12,081 nt of DNA from an uncultured Solirubrobacteraceae bacterium. Its GTDB lineage: Bacteria > Actinomycetota > Thermoleophilia > Solirubrobacterales > Solirubrobacteraceae. Within the stretch, counting starts at the first letter, position 1. Each line of letters opens with the position of its first letter. The position numbers and the translations under genes are program-made. Positions 1-5,146 of this stretch are shown one piece after another. The DNA lies in the NCBI GenBank assembly GCA_902806215.1, contig CADCVT010000289.1, positions 1-12,081 of the forward strand. The letters run 5' to 3'. The notes under the pieces were generated by a model, which made no database searches, was not told the DNA's origin, and was given only the letters and a program-made list of their open reading frames with translations.

Positions 1-342
1 GCGGCCAAGCACGGCAACCGCGCGGCGCTCAAGGCCGGCATGGTGATGACCTCGCTGCTGGGCGCGACGTTCCTCTTCATCCAGATCAACGAGTACGTCA
101 ACCTGACCGCCGAGGGGATCACGCCACAGGCGTTCGCGCAGGGCTCGGTCTTCTACGGCCTCACCGGCCTGCACGGCGCGCACGTCGCGATCGGGCTGAC
201 GCTGCTGATCTTCACGACGATCCGGGCGTTCCGGGGGCACTTCACGCCTGAGGAGCACCGCGGCGTCGAGGTGCCGGGCATCTACTGGCACTTCGTCGAC
301 GTCATGTGGATCATCGTCTTCGCGTCCGTCTACATCCTCTGA
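1..342 (+). CDS. ctaE: Cytochrome c oxidase subunit III, C-terminal part (5' end outside window)
   Basis: The reading frame is open from base 1, so the gene begins upstream; an internal ATG at 40 is not its start. The visible 113 residues contain three hydrophobic segments. Hallmarks of heme-copper oxidase subunit III are the GLHGAHVAIG segment, with its His pair on a membrane helix, and the terminal PGIYWHFVDVMWIIVF segment that ends almost every member of the family. Subunit III is an integral membrane subunit of the aa3-type terminal oxidase. It stabilises the catalytic subunit I and may guide oxygen to it. The stop codon TGA is followed directly by the GTG of a 42-residue membrane protein, which suggests that gene belongs to the oxidase operon. 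Family assignment is secure. The aa3 subtype and the symbol are inferred from actinobacterial naming. Confidence 0.93.
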   Translation, partial: AAKHGNRAALKAGMVMTSLLGATFLFIQINEYVNLTAEGITPQAFAQGSVFYGLTGLHGAHVAIGLTLLIFTTIRAFRGHFTPEEHRGVEVPGIYWHFVDVMWIIVFASVYIL

Positions 343-471
343 GTGCGCCTTCTCCGGCGGCTCGGGAACCCGCTCGCCACTGAGGCCGCGGCGTTCCGGT
401 GGCTGATCGCGATCGCCGTCCTCGTGGGGACGCTGACGCTCCTGACGGTGCTGGTGCGGGCCCTCCTGTAG
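343..471 (+). CDS. 42-residue single-helix membrane protein, possible oxidase accessory subunit
   Basis: This small frame starts with GTG immediately after the TGA of the subunit III gene. It encodes a basic N-terminus (MRLLRRLGNP), a short amphipathic stretch, and one hydrophobic helix of about 22 residues (WLIAIAVLVGTLTLLTVLVRAL). About 40 of its 42 codons end in G or C, as expected for a real gene here. The overlapping MFS frame over 399-471 has fewer than half of its codons ending in G or C, so the selected frame in this stretch is the small one. No Shine-Dalgarno sequence is visible, so translation probably depends on coupling to the upstream stop. Position and topology suggest a small accessory subunit or assembly factor of the oxidase, but I do not recognise a named family. 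Confidence 0.6.
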   Translation: MRLLRRLGNPLATEAAAFRWLIAIAVLVGTLTLLTVLVRALL

Positions 472-1700
472 GCCGGTTCCGGGGCGAGCTGCGCGCGGCG
501 ACGCGCGACTTCTCGCCCGACGAGCGCAAGCTGTTGATCCCGCTGGCCGCGGCCGGGTTCTTCGAGCAGTACGACGTCGCGCTGCTGACGCTCGCGGCGA
601 CCGACATCTCCGAGGGCCTCGGCGTGTCGATCGGGGCGTTCGGCGTCGGCGTGGCGATCATCCGGCTCGGGTCGCTCGGCGGGATCCCGTTCATGCGGCT
701 GGCCGACCGGACCGGGCGGCGGACGCTGCTCATCGTCTCGCTGGCGGCGTTCACCCTGCTGACCGGCCTGACCGCGCTCGCGTGGTCGCTTGCGGCCTTC
801 GTCGTGCTGCAGACCCTCGCGCGCGTGTTCCTGGCGACCGAGCACAACCTCGCGTCGCTGGTGATCGCCGAGGAGGTACGGCCCGACCGCCGCGGCGCCG
901 CGCTGTCGCTCATGGGTTTCATCGCGACGACCGGTCCGGCCGCGGTCGCCGTGCTGCTGATCTTCGTGCCGCTGACCCCGCTGGACTGGCGGATCTTCTA
1001 CGTGTTCGCGCTCGTCCCGCTGGCGATCGTGGCGTGGCTGCGGCGCCGGCTGACCGAGACGAAGGCCTTCGAGGTCGCCGCCGCCGAGCAGCGCATCCAG
1101 CCGTCGCTTCGTCCGCACGTGCCCGCGGAGTACCGGCCCGACTTCACGCGGATCTGCCTGTTCGTGTCGGGGTTCGGCCTCGTGCTGACGCCGTTCTTCC
1201 TGTTCGGCGCCGACCTCGCGCAGGACGAGTACGGCTGGAAGGAGGAGTTCAGCCTGATCGTGCTCGCCTCCGGCGTCGCGACCATCGGCGGCTTCTACGT
1301 GGGCGGGCGGCTGAGCGACCGGATCGGGCGCCGCACCGCGCTGGCTACAGGCCACGTGCTGACCGCCGCCGCGACGATCTTCGTGTTCAGCGAGGTGAAG
1401 CTGCTGTTCGTGCCGGGCTTCTTCCTGGCGGTCGGCGCGTACGCGTGCCTGCAGGCCGTCGTCCTGGCGTACCTCGCCGAGCTCTTCCCGACCGAGCTGC
1501 GCGCGACGCTGACCGCGTTCGTCATCTCCGCGCAGGTCGTCGCCGGCTCGATCGGCCTGGCGATCGTCGCCGGGCTCGCGGAGCTCCTCGACGACACGTC
1601 TGTGCCGATGCTCGTGCTCGGGGTCCTGCTCGTGCCGCTCGTCCTGCTCCTGCGCAACCTCCCCGAGACCGCCGGGCGCGACGTGATCGCGCTGCGCTGA
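399..1700 (+). CDS. MFS transporter, sugar/metabolite:proton symporter type (start uncertain)
   Basis: This is a 433-residue major facilitator with about twelve hydrophobic segments. The family loop motif between helices 2 and 3 is RLADRTGRR (about residues 100-108). Its second-half counterpart is GGRLSDRIGRR (302-312). A LAELFPTELR motif (359-368) and the terminal LPET (421-424) match the sugar-porter and metabolite:H+ symporter branches. The substrate cannot be read from the sequence; import of a small organic molecule with protons is the family expectation. The start is a problem. The only upstream start in frame is GTG 399, inside the 42-residue gene, but residues 1-24 from there are low in hydrophobicity and their codons look out of frame. 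From about base 472 onwards the codon use is normal. The next start is TTG 534, which would remove the conserved DFSPDERKLL segment. The gene lies behind the oxidase genes on the same strand and may be co-transcribed. Confidence 0.85.
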   Translation: MADRDRRPRGDADAPDGAGAGPPVGRFRGELRAATRDFSPDERKLLIPLAAAGFFEQYDVALLTLAATDISEGLGVSIGAFGVGVAIIRLGSLGGIPFMRLADRTGRRTLLIVSLAAFTLLTGLTALAWSLAAFVVLQTLARVFLATEHNLASLVIAEEVRPDRRGAALSLMGFIATTGPAAVAVLLIFVPLTPLDWRIFYVFALVPLAIVAWLRRRLTETKAFEVAAAEQRIQPSLRPHVPAEYRPDFTRICLFVSGFGLVLTPFFLFGADLAQDEYGWKEEFSLIVLASGVATIGGFYVGGRLSDRIGRRTALATGHVLTAAATIFVFSEVKLLFVPGFFLAVGAYACLQAVVLAYLAELFPTELRATLTAFVISAQVVAGSIGLAIVAGLAELLDDTSVPMLVLGVLLVPLVLLLRNLPETAGRDVIALR

Positions 1701-1801
1701 GCGGCGCGCGGGTCTGCGCTGGCTTGCGCTGGCTTGCGCGGCGGAGCCCCGCTCGCTCTCGGTGGCTCGATCCGGCCCGTGGTCCGACAACTGCGTCAGT
1801 G

Positions 1802-1827
1802 AGGACGACGAGCATTCGATTCGTCCT
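1802..1827. repeat. Inverted repeat, 7-bp arms
   Basis: AGGACGA at 1802-1808 is matched by TCGTCCT at 1821-1827 with a 12-base loop. It lies about 100 bases after the MFS stop codon. It could form a transcript-end hairpin, but no T-run follows, so calling it a terminator would be a guess. Confidence 0.3.
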
Positions 1828-1863
1828 GGCGCTCATCCGGATCGACATGCCCCTCTTCGACTT

Positions 1864-1904
1864 TGTAAGCCCACGCTTACACCAGGTGTAAGCGCACGCT
1901 TACA
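1864..1904. promoter_or_regulatory. Two tandem 18-bp palindromes, probable repressor operators
   Basis: TGTAAGCCCACGCTTACA (1864-1881) and TGTAAGCGCACGCTTACA (1887-1904) are near-identical. Each is a perfect dyad in its TGTAAGC/GCTTACA arms. The second extends to 8-bp arms around a 2-base centre. Their starts are 23 bp apart, about two helical turns, so two dimers would sit on nearly the same face of the DNA. Outer TTT and AAA flanks make the whole block roughly symmetric. The size and symmetry fit a dimeric helix-turn-helix repressor such as the TetR family; no such regulator is encoded in the window. The nearest candidate targets are the minus-strand frame at 2044-2164 and the operon starting at 2251, neither immediately adjacent. 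Confidence 0.65.
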
Positions 1905-2043
1905 AAATCGCATCGACAACACTTCGCTCAACCGCTCTGGCCGGCGCTATGTCCCCGCCCGTGCAGTTGTTCGTCGAGCGAAGGCGAGCGCGAGCGCAAC
2001 TCGAGAGCCCAGCCGCCCGCGCAGCAGAACGACGAACGCCCGC

Positions 2044-2164
2044 TCAGGTGAGCGGGGATGCCAGCGGTGGGTACACGAGCGCGTGCGCGGCGCCGAACAG
2101 CACGCCGCTGACGCCGACGGCCGGCGGCCACGATGGTCAGACCCGCGACGGCGGAGCGATCCAT
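2044..2164 (-). pseudogene. Possible small one-helix membrane protein with a frameshift
   Basis: Reading leftward from ATG at 2164, the frame gives MDRSAVAGLTIVAA and then turns into an arginine-rich out-of-frame run. Dropping one base in the GC-rich run near 2118-2124 restores a frame with G/C at nearly every third position. That frame continues the hydrophobic helix (VGVSGVLFGAAHALVYPP) and stops at TGA (2044-2046). The joined product would be about 39 residues with one membrane helix. It may be a decayed gene, a real gene with a sequencing or assembly error, or coincidence. No family is recognised. It is divergent from the operon at 2251. Confidence 0.35.
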
Positions 2165-2188
2165 ACCCGCAACCAGTGCAAAACGCTC

Positions 2189-2210
2189 CCACCGCTTCGC
2201 GCGGCGGTGG
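2189..2210. repeat. GC-rich hairpin in the leader region of the DUF4178 operon
   Basis: CCACCGC (2189-2195) pairs with GCGGTGG (2204-2210) across an 8-base loop, 41 bases before the operon's first ATG. No T-run follows on the plus strand. If the promoter lies at 2237-2242, this hairpin is upstream of transcription and would be a DNA-level feature at most. Confidence 0.3.
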
Positions 2211-2236
2211 CGGCACCGTCGGCCGGGCCTGACCCA

Positions 2237-2242
2237 TAAGCT
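2237..2242 (+). promoter_or_regulatory. -10 box of a likely leaderless promoter for the DUF4178 operon
   Basis: TAAGCT fits the actinobacterial TAnnnT pattern and ends 8 bases before ATG 2251, so transcription would start at or next to the start codon. No good Shine-Dalgarno sequence precedes this ATG, which agrees with a leaderless message. No convincing -35 box is visible. Confidence 0.45.
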
Positions 2243-2250
2243 GAGCGGAC

Positions 2251-2847
2251 ATGGAAGTCGTCATCGTCCTCATCGTCGTCCTGCTCCTCGTCGGCGGGGC
2301 CGCCCTCGTCCTGTCCCGTAGGCAGGGGGGCGACTCGGACCGCCCCGCGCTGCCCGAGCGCTCGCCCATGGACGACCAGCGCGCGCTGCACGGCGACGTC
2401 CGCAGGCTCGGCCCCGGCGACGTCGTGTCCTACGAGGGGACCGACTTCATCATCGACCGGACGCTGCACTTCGACGAGGAGGGCTACTCGTGGCAGGAGC
2501 ACCTGCTCACGGACCCGGTCGCGAATCGCAAGATGTTGCTCGGCGTCGAGGACGACGACGGCCTCGAGGTCTCGCTGTGGGAGCGCGTGACCGCGCCGAT
2601 CGAGCCCGGCGCCCCCTCGCTCGAGCACGACGGCGTCACCTACACGCGCGAGGAGCAGGGCCGCGCGCGGTTCCGCACCGAGCAGACCGGCGGCACGCCG
2701 GGCGAGCAGGGCCAGATGGAGTACGCGGACTACAGCGCCGGCGAGCGGCTGCTCGCCTTCGAGCGCTACGGCACCGGCTCGTGGGAAGCGTCCACGGGCC
2801 AGGTCATCTCCGAGCACGTCCTCGACGTCTACCCTCGCGGCGCATGA
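2251..2847 (+). CDS. DUF4178 membrane-anchored protein
   Basis: The 198-residue product has one N-terminal membrane helix (about residues 3-22), a positively charged stop (SRRQ), a charged linker, and a DUF4178 domain from about residue 50. The domain shows the family signature of a GDVVSYEGTDFIIDRTLHF stretch (56-74) followed by a YSWQEHLL segment (79-86), then further beta-rich sequence to VLDVYP near the end. The first helix probably anchors the domain at the membrane surface. DUF4178 has no established biochemical activity; it recurs next to DUF350 and spermidine-synthase-like genes, as here. This is the first gene of the operon. Its TGA overlaps the next gene's ATG (ATGA). The ATG at 2251 is favoured because a -10 box sits 8 bases upstream. 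Confidence 0.88.
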   Translation: MEVVIVLIVVLLLVGGAALVLSRRQGGDSDRPALPERSPMDDQRALHGDVRRLGPGDVVSYEGTDFIIDRTLHFDEEGYSWQEHLLTDPVANRKMLLGVEDDDGLEVSLWERVTAPIEPGAPSLEHDGVTYTREEQGRARFRTEQTGGTPGEQGQMEYADYSAGERLLAFERYGTGSWEASTGQVISEHVLDVYPRGA

Positions 2848-3122
2848 GCTCGCCCGACGCCGACGCCGCCCTGCTCGAGGAGCTCCGTCTCCGGTCGCGC
2901 CTCAACGCCCTCGTGCACGAGCGAGCCGAGGCGCTGCGCGAGGCCGAGCGGCTGTCGGTCCGCGGCCAGATGGCCGGCGCCGACGACTCGCTCGGCGATG
3001 TCGCCGCCCGCTGGCGGACGGTGGCCGAGAAGGTCGCCGCCGACATCGAGGAGCAGCGCTCCGCCCTCCGCACCCAGGAGGCGGTCGTCGCGCGACTGCG
3101 CGCACCGGAGGAGCCGGCCTGA
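2844..3122 (+). CDS. Small helical, probably coiled-coil protein of the DUF4178 operon
   Basis: The start ATG overlaps the preceding stop (ATGA). The frame is open further upstream, but that part shadows the DUF4178 gene. The 92-residue product is rich in Glu, Arg, Ala and Leu, with heptad-like spacing at about residues 9-38 (LLEELRLRSRLNALVHERAE) and 55-85 (ARWRTVAEKVAADIEEQRSA). A more polar break (GQMAGADDSLGD) lies between them. This suggests a two-helix hairpin or an oligomerising coiled coil. There is no signal peptide or membrane segment, so it is probably cytoplasmic. I do not recognise a named family. Its place between DUF4178 and DUF2617 genes, with no spacing, suggests it is a structural or adaptor component of the same system. 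Confidence 0.78.
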   Translation: MSSPDADAALLEELRLRSRLNALVHERAEALREAERLSVRGQMAGADDSLGDVAARWRTVAEKVAADIEEQRSALRTQEAVVARLRAPEEPA

Positions 3123-3123
3123 C

Positions 3124-3612
3124 GTGCTGACGACGGTCGCGGTCGCCTACGTGGACGTGACCGCTGCGAGCCTGTGCCTCGCGCTCGACCTGCCGCGACA
3201 GGAGGCGCTCGACGTCGCCCCGGTCGACCTTGGCCCCTTCGCGGTCGAGCTACGCGTGCTCGGCGCCTCGCACCAGGTCATCGTCGAGGGCGCGGTCTCG
3301 GAGACCGTCGCGTGCCTCGAGGGCGCGCGCGAGCCCCTGCCCGACCGCGTCGAGCGGCTCGCCGGCGACCTGACCTACCGCTTCTCGAGCGGCGTCGAGC
3401 AGCTGGCCCTCCCGGCGCTGCGCGAGCGCGCGGCCGAGCTGCGCCGCCGCGCGGCGGAGAGCGAGCACGCCCTCGCCGCGGTCTTCCCGGGCTCCCCGGA
3501 CGCGCTCACGGCGCTGTCGGTCCGCCGGACCGCCACGGGCGTCGCCTGGACGACCGTGCACCTGTATCCCGGCACCGGTGAGGCCGTGACGACCGAGAGC
3601 GTCCTCGGATGA
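3124..3612 (+). CDS. DUF2617 family protein
   Basis: This is a 162-residue soluble protein. The start is GTG 3124, one base after the previous stop; the frame is open further upstream but that part overlaps the previous gene. Family features are visible in order: a short N-terminal strand (VAVAYVDVTAASL), then VELRVLGASHQVI (about residues 41-53), ETVACLEG, LTYRFSSGVEQL (about 81-92), an Arg/Ala-rich helix, and the C-terminal FPGSPDALTAL to VAWTTVHLYPGTGE segment. Length matches the family. DUF2617 proteins are found mainly in actinobacteria, beside DUF4178, DUF350 and spermidine-synthase-like genes. Their activity is unknown. The stop overlaps the next ATG (ATGA), so translation is coupled. 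Confidence 0.87.
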   Translation: MLTTVAVAYVDVTAASLCLALDLPRQEALDVAPVDLGPFAVELRVLGASHQVIVEGAVSETVACLEGAREPLPDRVERLAGDLTYRFSSGVEQLALPALRERAAELRRRAAESEHALAAVFPGSPDALTALSVRRTATGVAWTTVHLYPGTGEAVTTESVLG

Positions 3613-4037
3613 GGGGCCGCGCGCTCCTCCCGCTCGTGGTCGTCGGGTTCGGGCTGCTCGGGCTCGTCAGCCTCTTCGCCTGCAACGAGTCGGTCGAGGG
3701 CTTCCTCGCCGATCGGTGCGCGCGCGGCCAGGTCGAGCGCGACCCGCAGGGCAACCGCGCCAAGACGTTCCGCTGCAAGGACCGGCCCTCCAAGCTCGCT
3801 GCTGATCTGAGGGACGCGCACAAGCCCGCGGACTCGCACACGAGCCCCGAAGGCCACTTCATGCGGTACTCCGACGACATGGTCGGGATCACGCCCGAGG
3901 GCGACGGGTCGAAGGTCTACATGGCCGACGAGCGCAACGGCTACCTCTTCTTCGGGCCGTTCGTGGGCGGCTGGTGGGGCACCTACGGCGGGCGCGCCGA
4001 GGGCTTCCGCGGCGGTGGGCCGGCGGGCGGCAAGTGA
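3609..4037 (+). CDS. DUF4247 family protein, probable lipoprotein
   Basis: The 142-residue product starts at the ATG overlapping the previous stop. The N-terminus has a basic start (MRGR), a hydrophobic segment (residues 5-24) and then LFAC, with Cys 25 in the right place for a lipobox. Phe at position -2 is unusual, so an uncleaved anchor is also possible. The outside part has Cys 37 and Cys 56, which could form a disulfide, then a region like DUF4247 (AADLRDAHKP, HFMRYSDDMVGITPEGDGSK VYM). It ends in an aromatic and glycine-rich tail (FFGPFVGGWWGTYGG, then RGGGPAGGK). DUF4247 proteins are exported proteins of unknown function encoded with DUF4178/DUF350 partners. Its GTGA stop overlaps the next start. 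Confidence 0.75.
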   Translation: MRGRALLPLVVVGFGLLGLVSLFACNESVEGFLADRCARGQVERDPQGNRAKTFRCKDRPSKLAADLRDAHKPADSHTSPEGHFMRYSDDMVGITPEGDGSKVYMADERNGYLFFGPFVGGWWGTYGGRAEGFRGGGPAGGK

Positions 4038-4708
4038 GGCGCGCAGTCCTCGTCCTCGCGGTGCTCGCGTCGGCGCTGGCGCCCGCCTCCGCCCCCGCCG
4101 AGCTGCTCGACGACGCCGACCGCGGCGAGCTGGCGCAGTCGTTGGCGGAGGCCACCGAGGCGCAGGGCGTCTGCTACGGCTGGCGGGTCACGATCGACGA
4201 CGAGAACGGCATCACGACCGAGGACGCCGGCTCGTCGCTCGGCCCCGGGCAGCCGCTCGCCGCCGCGTCGGCCCAGTGCCCGAAGTTCGTGCTGCTCAGG
4301 GGCTCGGTCAACTACACGTCCGAGACGTCCGAGTCGGAGGACTCGGCGTTCTACTTCGTCGAGTCGAACCTGGGCAAGCCGCCCACCGTCGACGAGCTGA
4401 AGGCCCTCGGGCACGGCGCGGACCGGTTGCTCGGCGAGGAAGACGACGAGGCGCTGTTCAACGCGGTCGGCGCCCTCCCCCTGCTGGTCGCCGACCACGG
4501 CGAGGCCAAGCCGGTCGGCTTCGAGCCCGGCAGCAACCTGCCGCCCGCGCAGGCCGGCAAGCCGACCGGCAACCAGGGCAACGACTTCCTGCGCGAAAAC
4601 TGGGCGCCGCTCATCATCTGCCTGCTGCTCGTCTTCGGCGGCGGCATCTGGTTCGTCAACGCGCTGCGCGCAGGCCGCACCCCCACGACCCCATCCGGAG
4701 GCCGCTGA
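4034..4708 (+). CDS. Exported type I membrane protein of the DUF4178-DUF350 operon
   Basis: The chosen start is GTG 4034, overlapping the preceding stop (GTGA). It gives a proper signal peptide: MRR, a hydrophobic core, then ASAPA near residue 20-22. The 224-residue product then has an extracytoplasmic domain with acidic patches and two cysteines (C47, C82) that could pair. A Pro/Gly/Asn-rich linker (about 163-184) leads to one membrane helix (about 190-210, APLIICLLLVFGGGIWFV), followed by a short basic tail that would face the cytoplasm. I do not recognise a named domain. The topology suggests a surface component working with the DUF4247 protein outside the membrane and with DUF350 and the SpeE-like enzyme within it. 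Confidence 0.78.
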   Translation: MRRAVLVLAVLASALAPASAPAELLDDADRGELAQSLAEATEAQGVCYGWRVTIDDENGITTEDAGSSLGPGQPLAAASAQCPKFVLLRGSVNYTSETSESEDSAFYFVESNLGKPPTVDELKALGHGADRLLGEEDDEALFNAVGALPLLVADHGEAKPVGFEPGSNLPPAQAGKPTGNQGNDFLRENWAPLIICLLLVFGGGIWFVNALRAGRTPTTPSGGR

Positions 4709-4711
4709 CCC

Positions 4712-5146
4712 ATGGACTTCATCACCGACCTCGCCTACGACTCGCTCGCCGGACTGCTCTACGGCGTGGTCGGCCTCGGGCTGATGATGGCCGGCTTCTA
4801 CATCCTCGACCTGATGACCCCGGGCCGGCTCGGGCACCTCATCACCGTCGAGCGCCGCCGCGACGCCGGCATCGTCGTCGCGGCCGGCATGCTCGCCAAC
4901 GCGGCGATCGTGACGTCGGCCATCCTCGCGTCGGACGGCGATCTCGGCGAGGGCCTGGCCGAGACGGCCGGGTTCGGGCTGGCCGGCCTCGTCCTGCTCG
5001 CGCTGGCGTTCTTCGCCGTCGACCGCATCACCCCCGGAAGCCTCGGCGAGATCCTCACCGACGAGCACGAGGATCCGGCGGTCGCGTACGTCATGGGCGC
5101 GTCGCTGCTCGGTGTCGGCGCGATCATCGCCGCCGCCATCTCCTGA
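4712..5146 (+). CDS. DUF350 integral membrane protein
   Basis: The 144-residue protein has four predicted membrane helices (about residues 12-34, 53-72, 86-104 and 125-143). It carries an obvious internal duplication: LDLMTPGRLGHLIT (32-45) is repeated as VDRITPGSLGEILT (103-116), each after an even-length hairpin of helices. This two-fold repeat and the D-x-x-TPG motif are the DUF350 hallmarks. E. coli YjfL is the best known relative by name. The function is unknown. The family is repeatedly encoded with spermidine-synthase-like enzymes, DUF4178 and in some genomes PspA-type envelope-stress proteins. A GGAG lies 11 bases before the ATG. The TGA overlaps the next gene's ATG by one base (TGATG), which implies coupled translation. 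Confidence 0.9.
   Translation: MDFITDLAYDSLAGLLYGVVGLGLMMAGFYILDLMTPGRLGHLITVERRRDAGIVVAAGMLANAAIVTSAILASDGDLGEGLAETAGFGLAGLVLLALAFFAVDRITPGSLGEILTDEHEDPAVAYVMGASLLGVGAIIAAAIS

Larger units (their letters stand above)
1701..2250. other. 550-base region without a clear intact gene
   Basis: No frame in this stretch shows the sustained GC-rich third positions of the neighbouring genes, and AT content is visibly higher around 1800-1960. It holds a 10-bp tandem repeat (TGCGCTGGCT at 1715-1724 and 1725-1734, then a partial third copy), a 7-bp-arm inverted repeat (1802-1827), and a pair of strong 18-bp palindromes (1864-1904). It also holds a possible frameshifted small membrane-protein gene on the minus strand (2044-2164) and a GC-rich hairpin (2189-2210). 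The mix of operator-like sites with degraded coding potential suggests a place where a gene or regulator has been lost, but that is inference. Confidence 0.6.

Noticed and set aside
1715..1740. Tandem TGCGCTGGCT repeat considered as a CRISPR or integration repeat
   Set aside because: There are only two full copies without spacers, and no cas genes, integrase or matching second site were seen.
330..1790. 486-residue open frame on the minus strand
   Set aside because: It is antisense to the MFS gene, rich in Arg, Glu, Gln and His with no domain pattern. It is a byproduct of GC-rich codon use on the other strand.
1969..2037. GTTCGTCG and CGACGAAC as an inverted repeat
   Set aside because: The arms are only 8 bp and 53 bases apart in a low-diversity region, which is easily expected by chance.
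2189..2210. Hairpin considered as a terminator or riboswitch before the DUF4178 operon
   Set aside because: It has no T-run, is only one short stem, and probably lies upstream of the transcription start. It is listed as a repeat only.
1762..2232. 156-residue plus-strand open frame in the gene-poor region
   Set aside because: It runs straight through the tandem palindromes, has no hydrophobic or domain pattern, and its codon third positions are not GC-biased like the real genes.
4015..5145. Upstream extension of the SpeE-like frame to give an 895-residue protein
   Set aside because: The extension overlaps two well supported genes and has an Arg-rich, domain-free sequence. The ATG at 5146 overlapping the DUF350 stop is the natural start.
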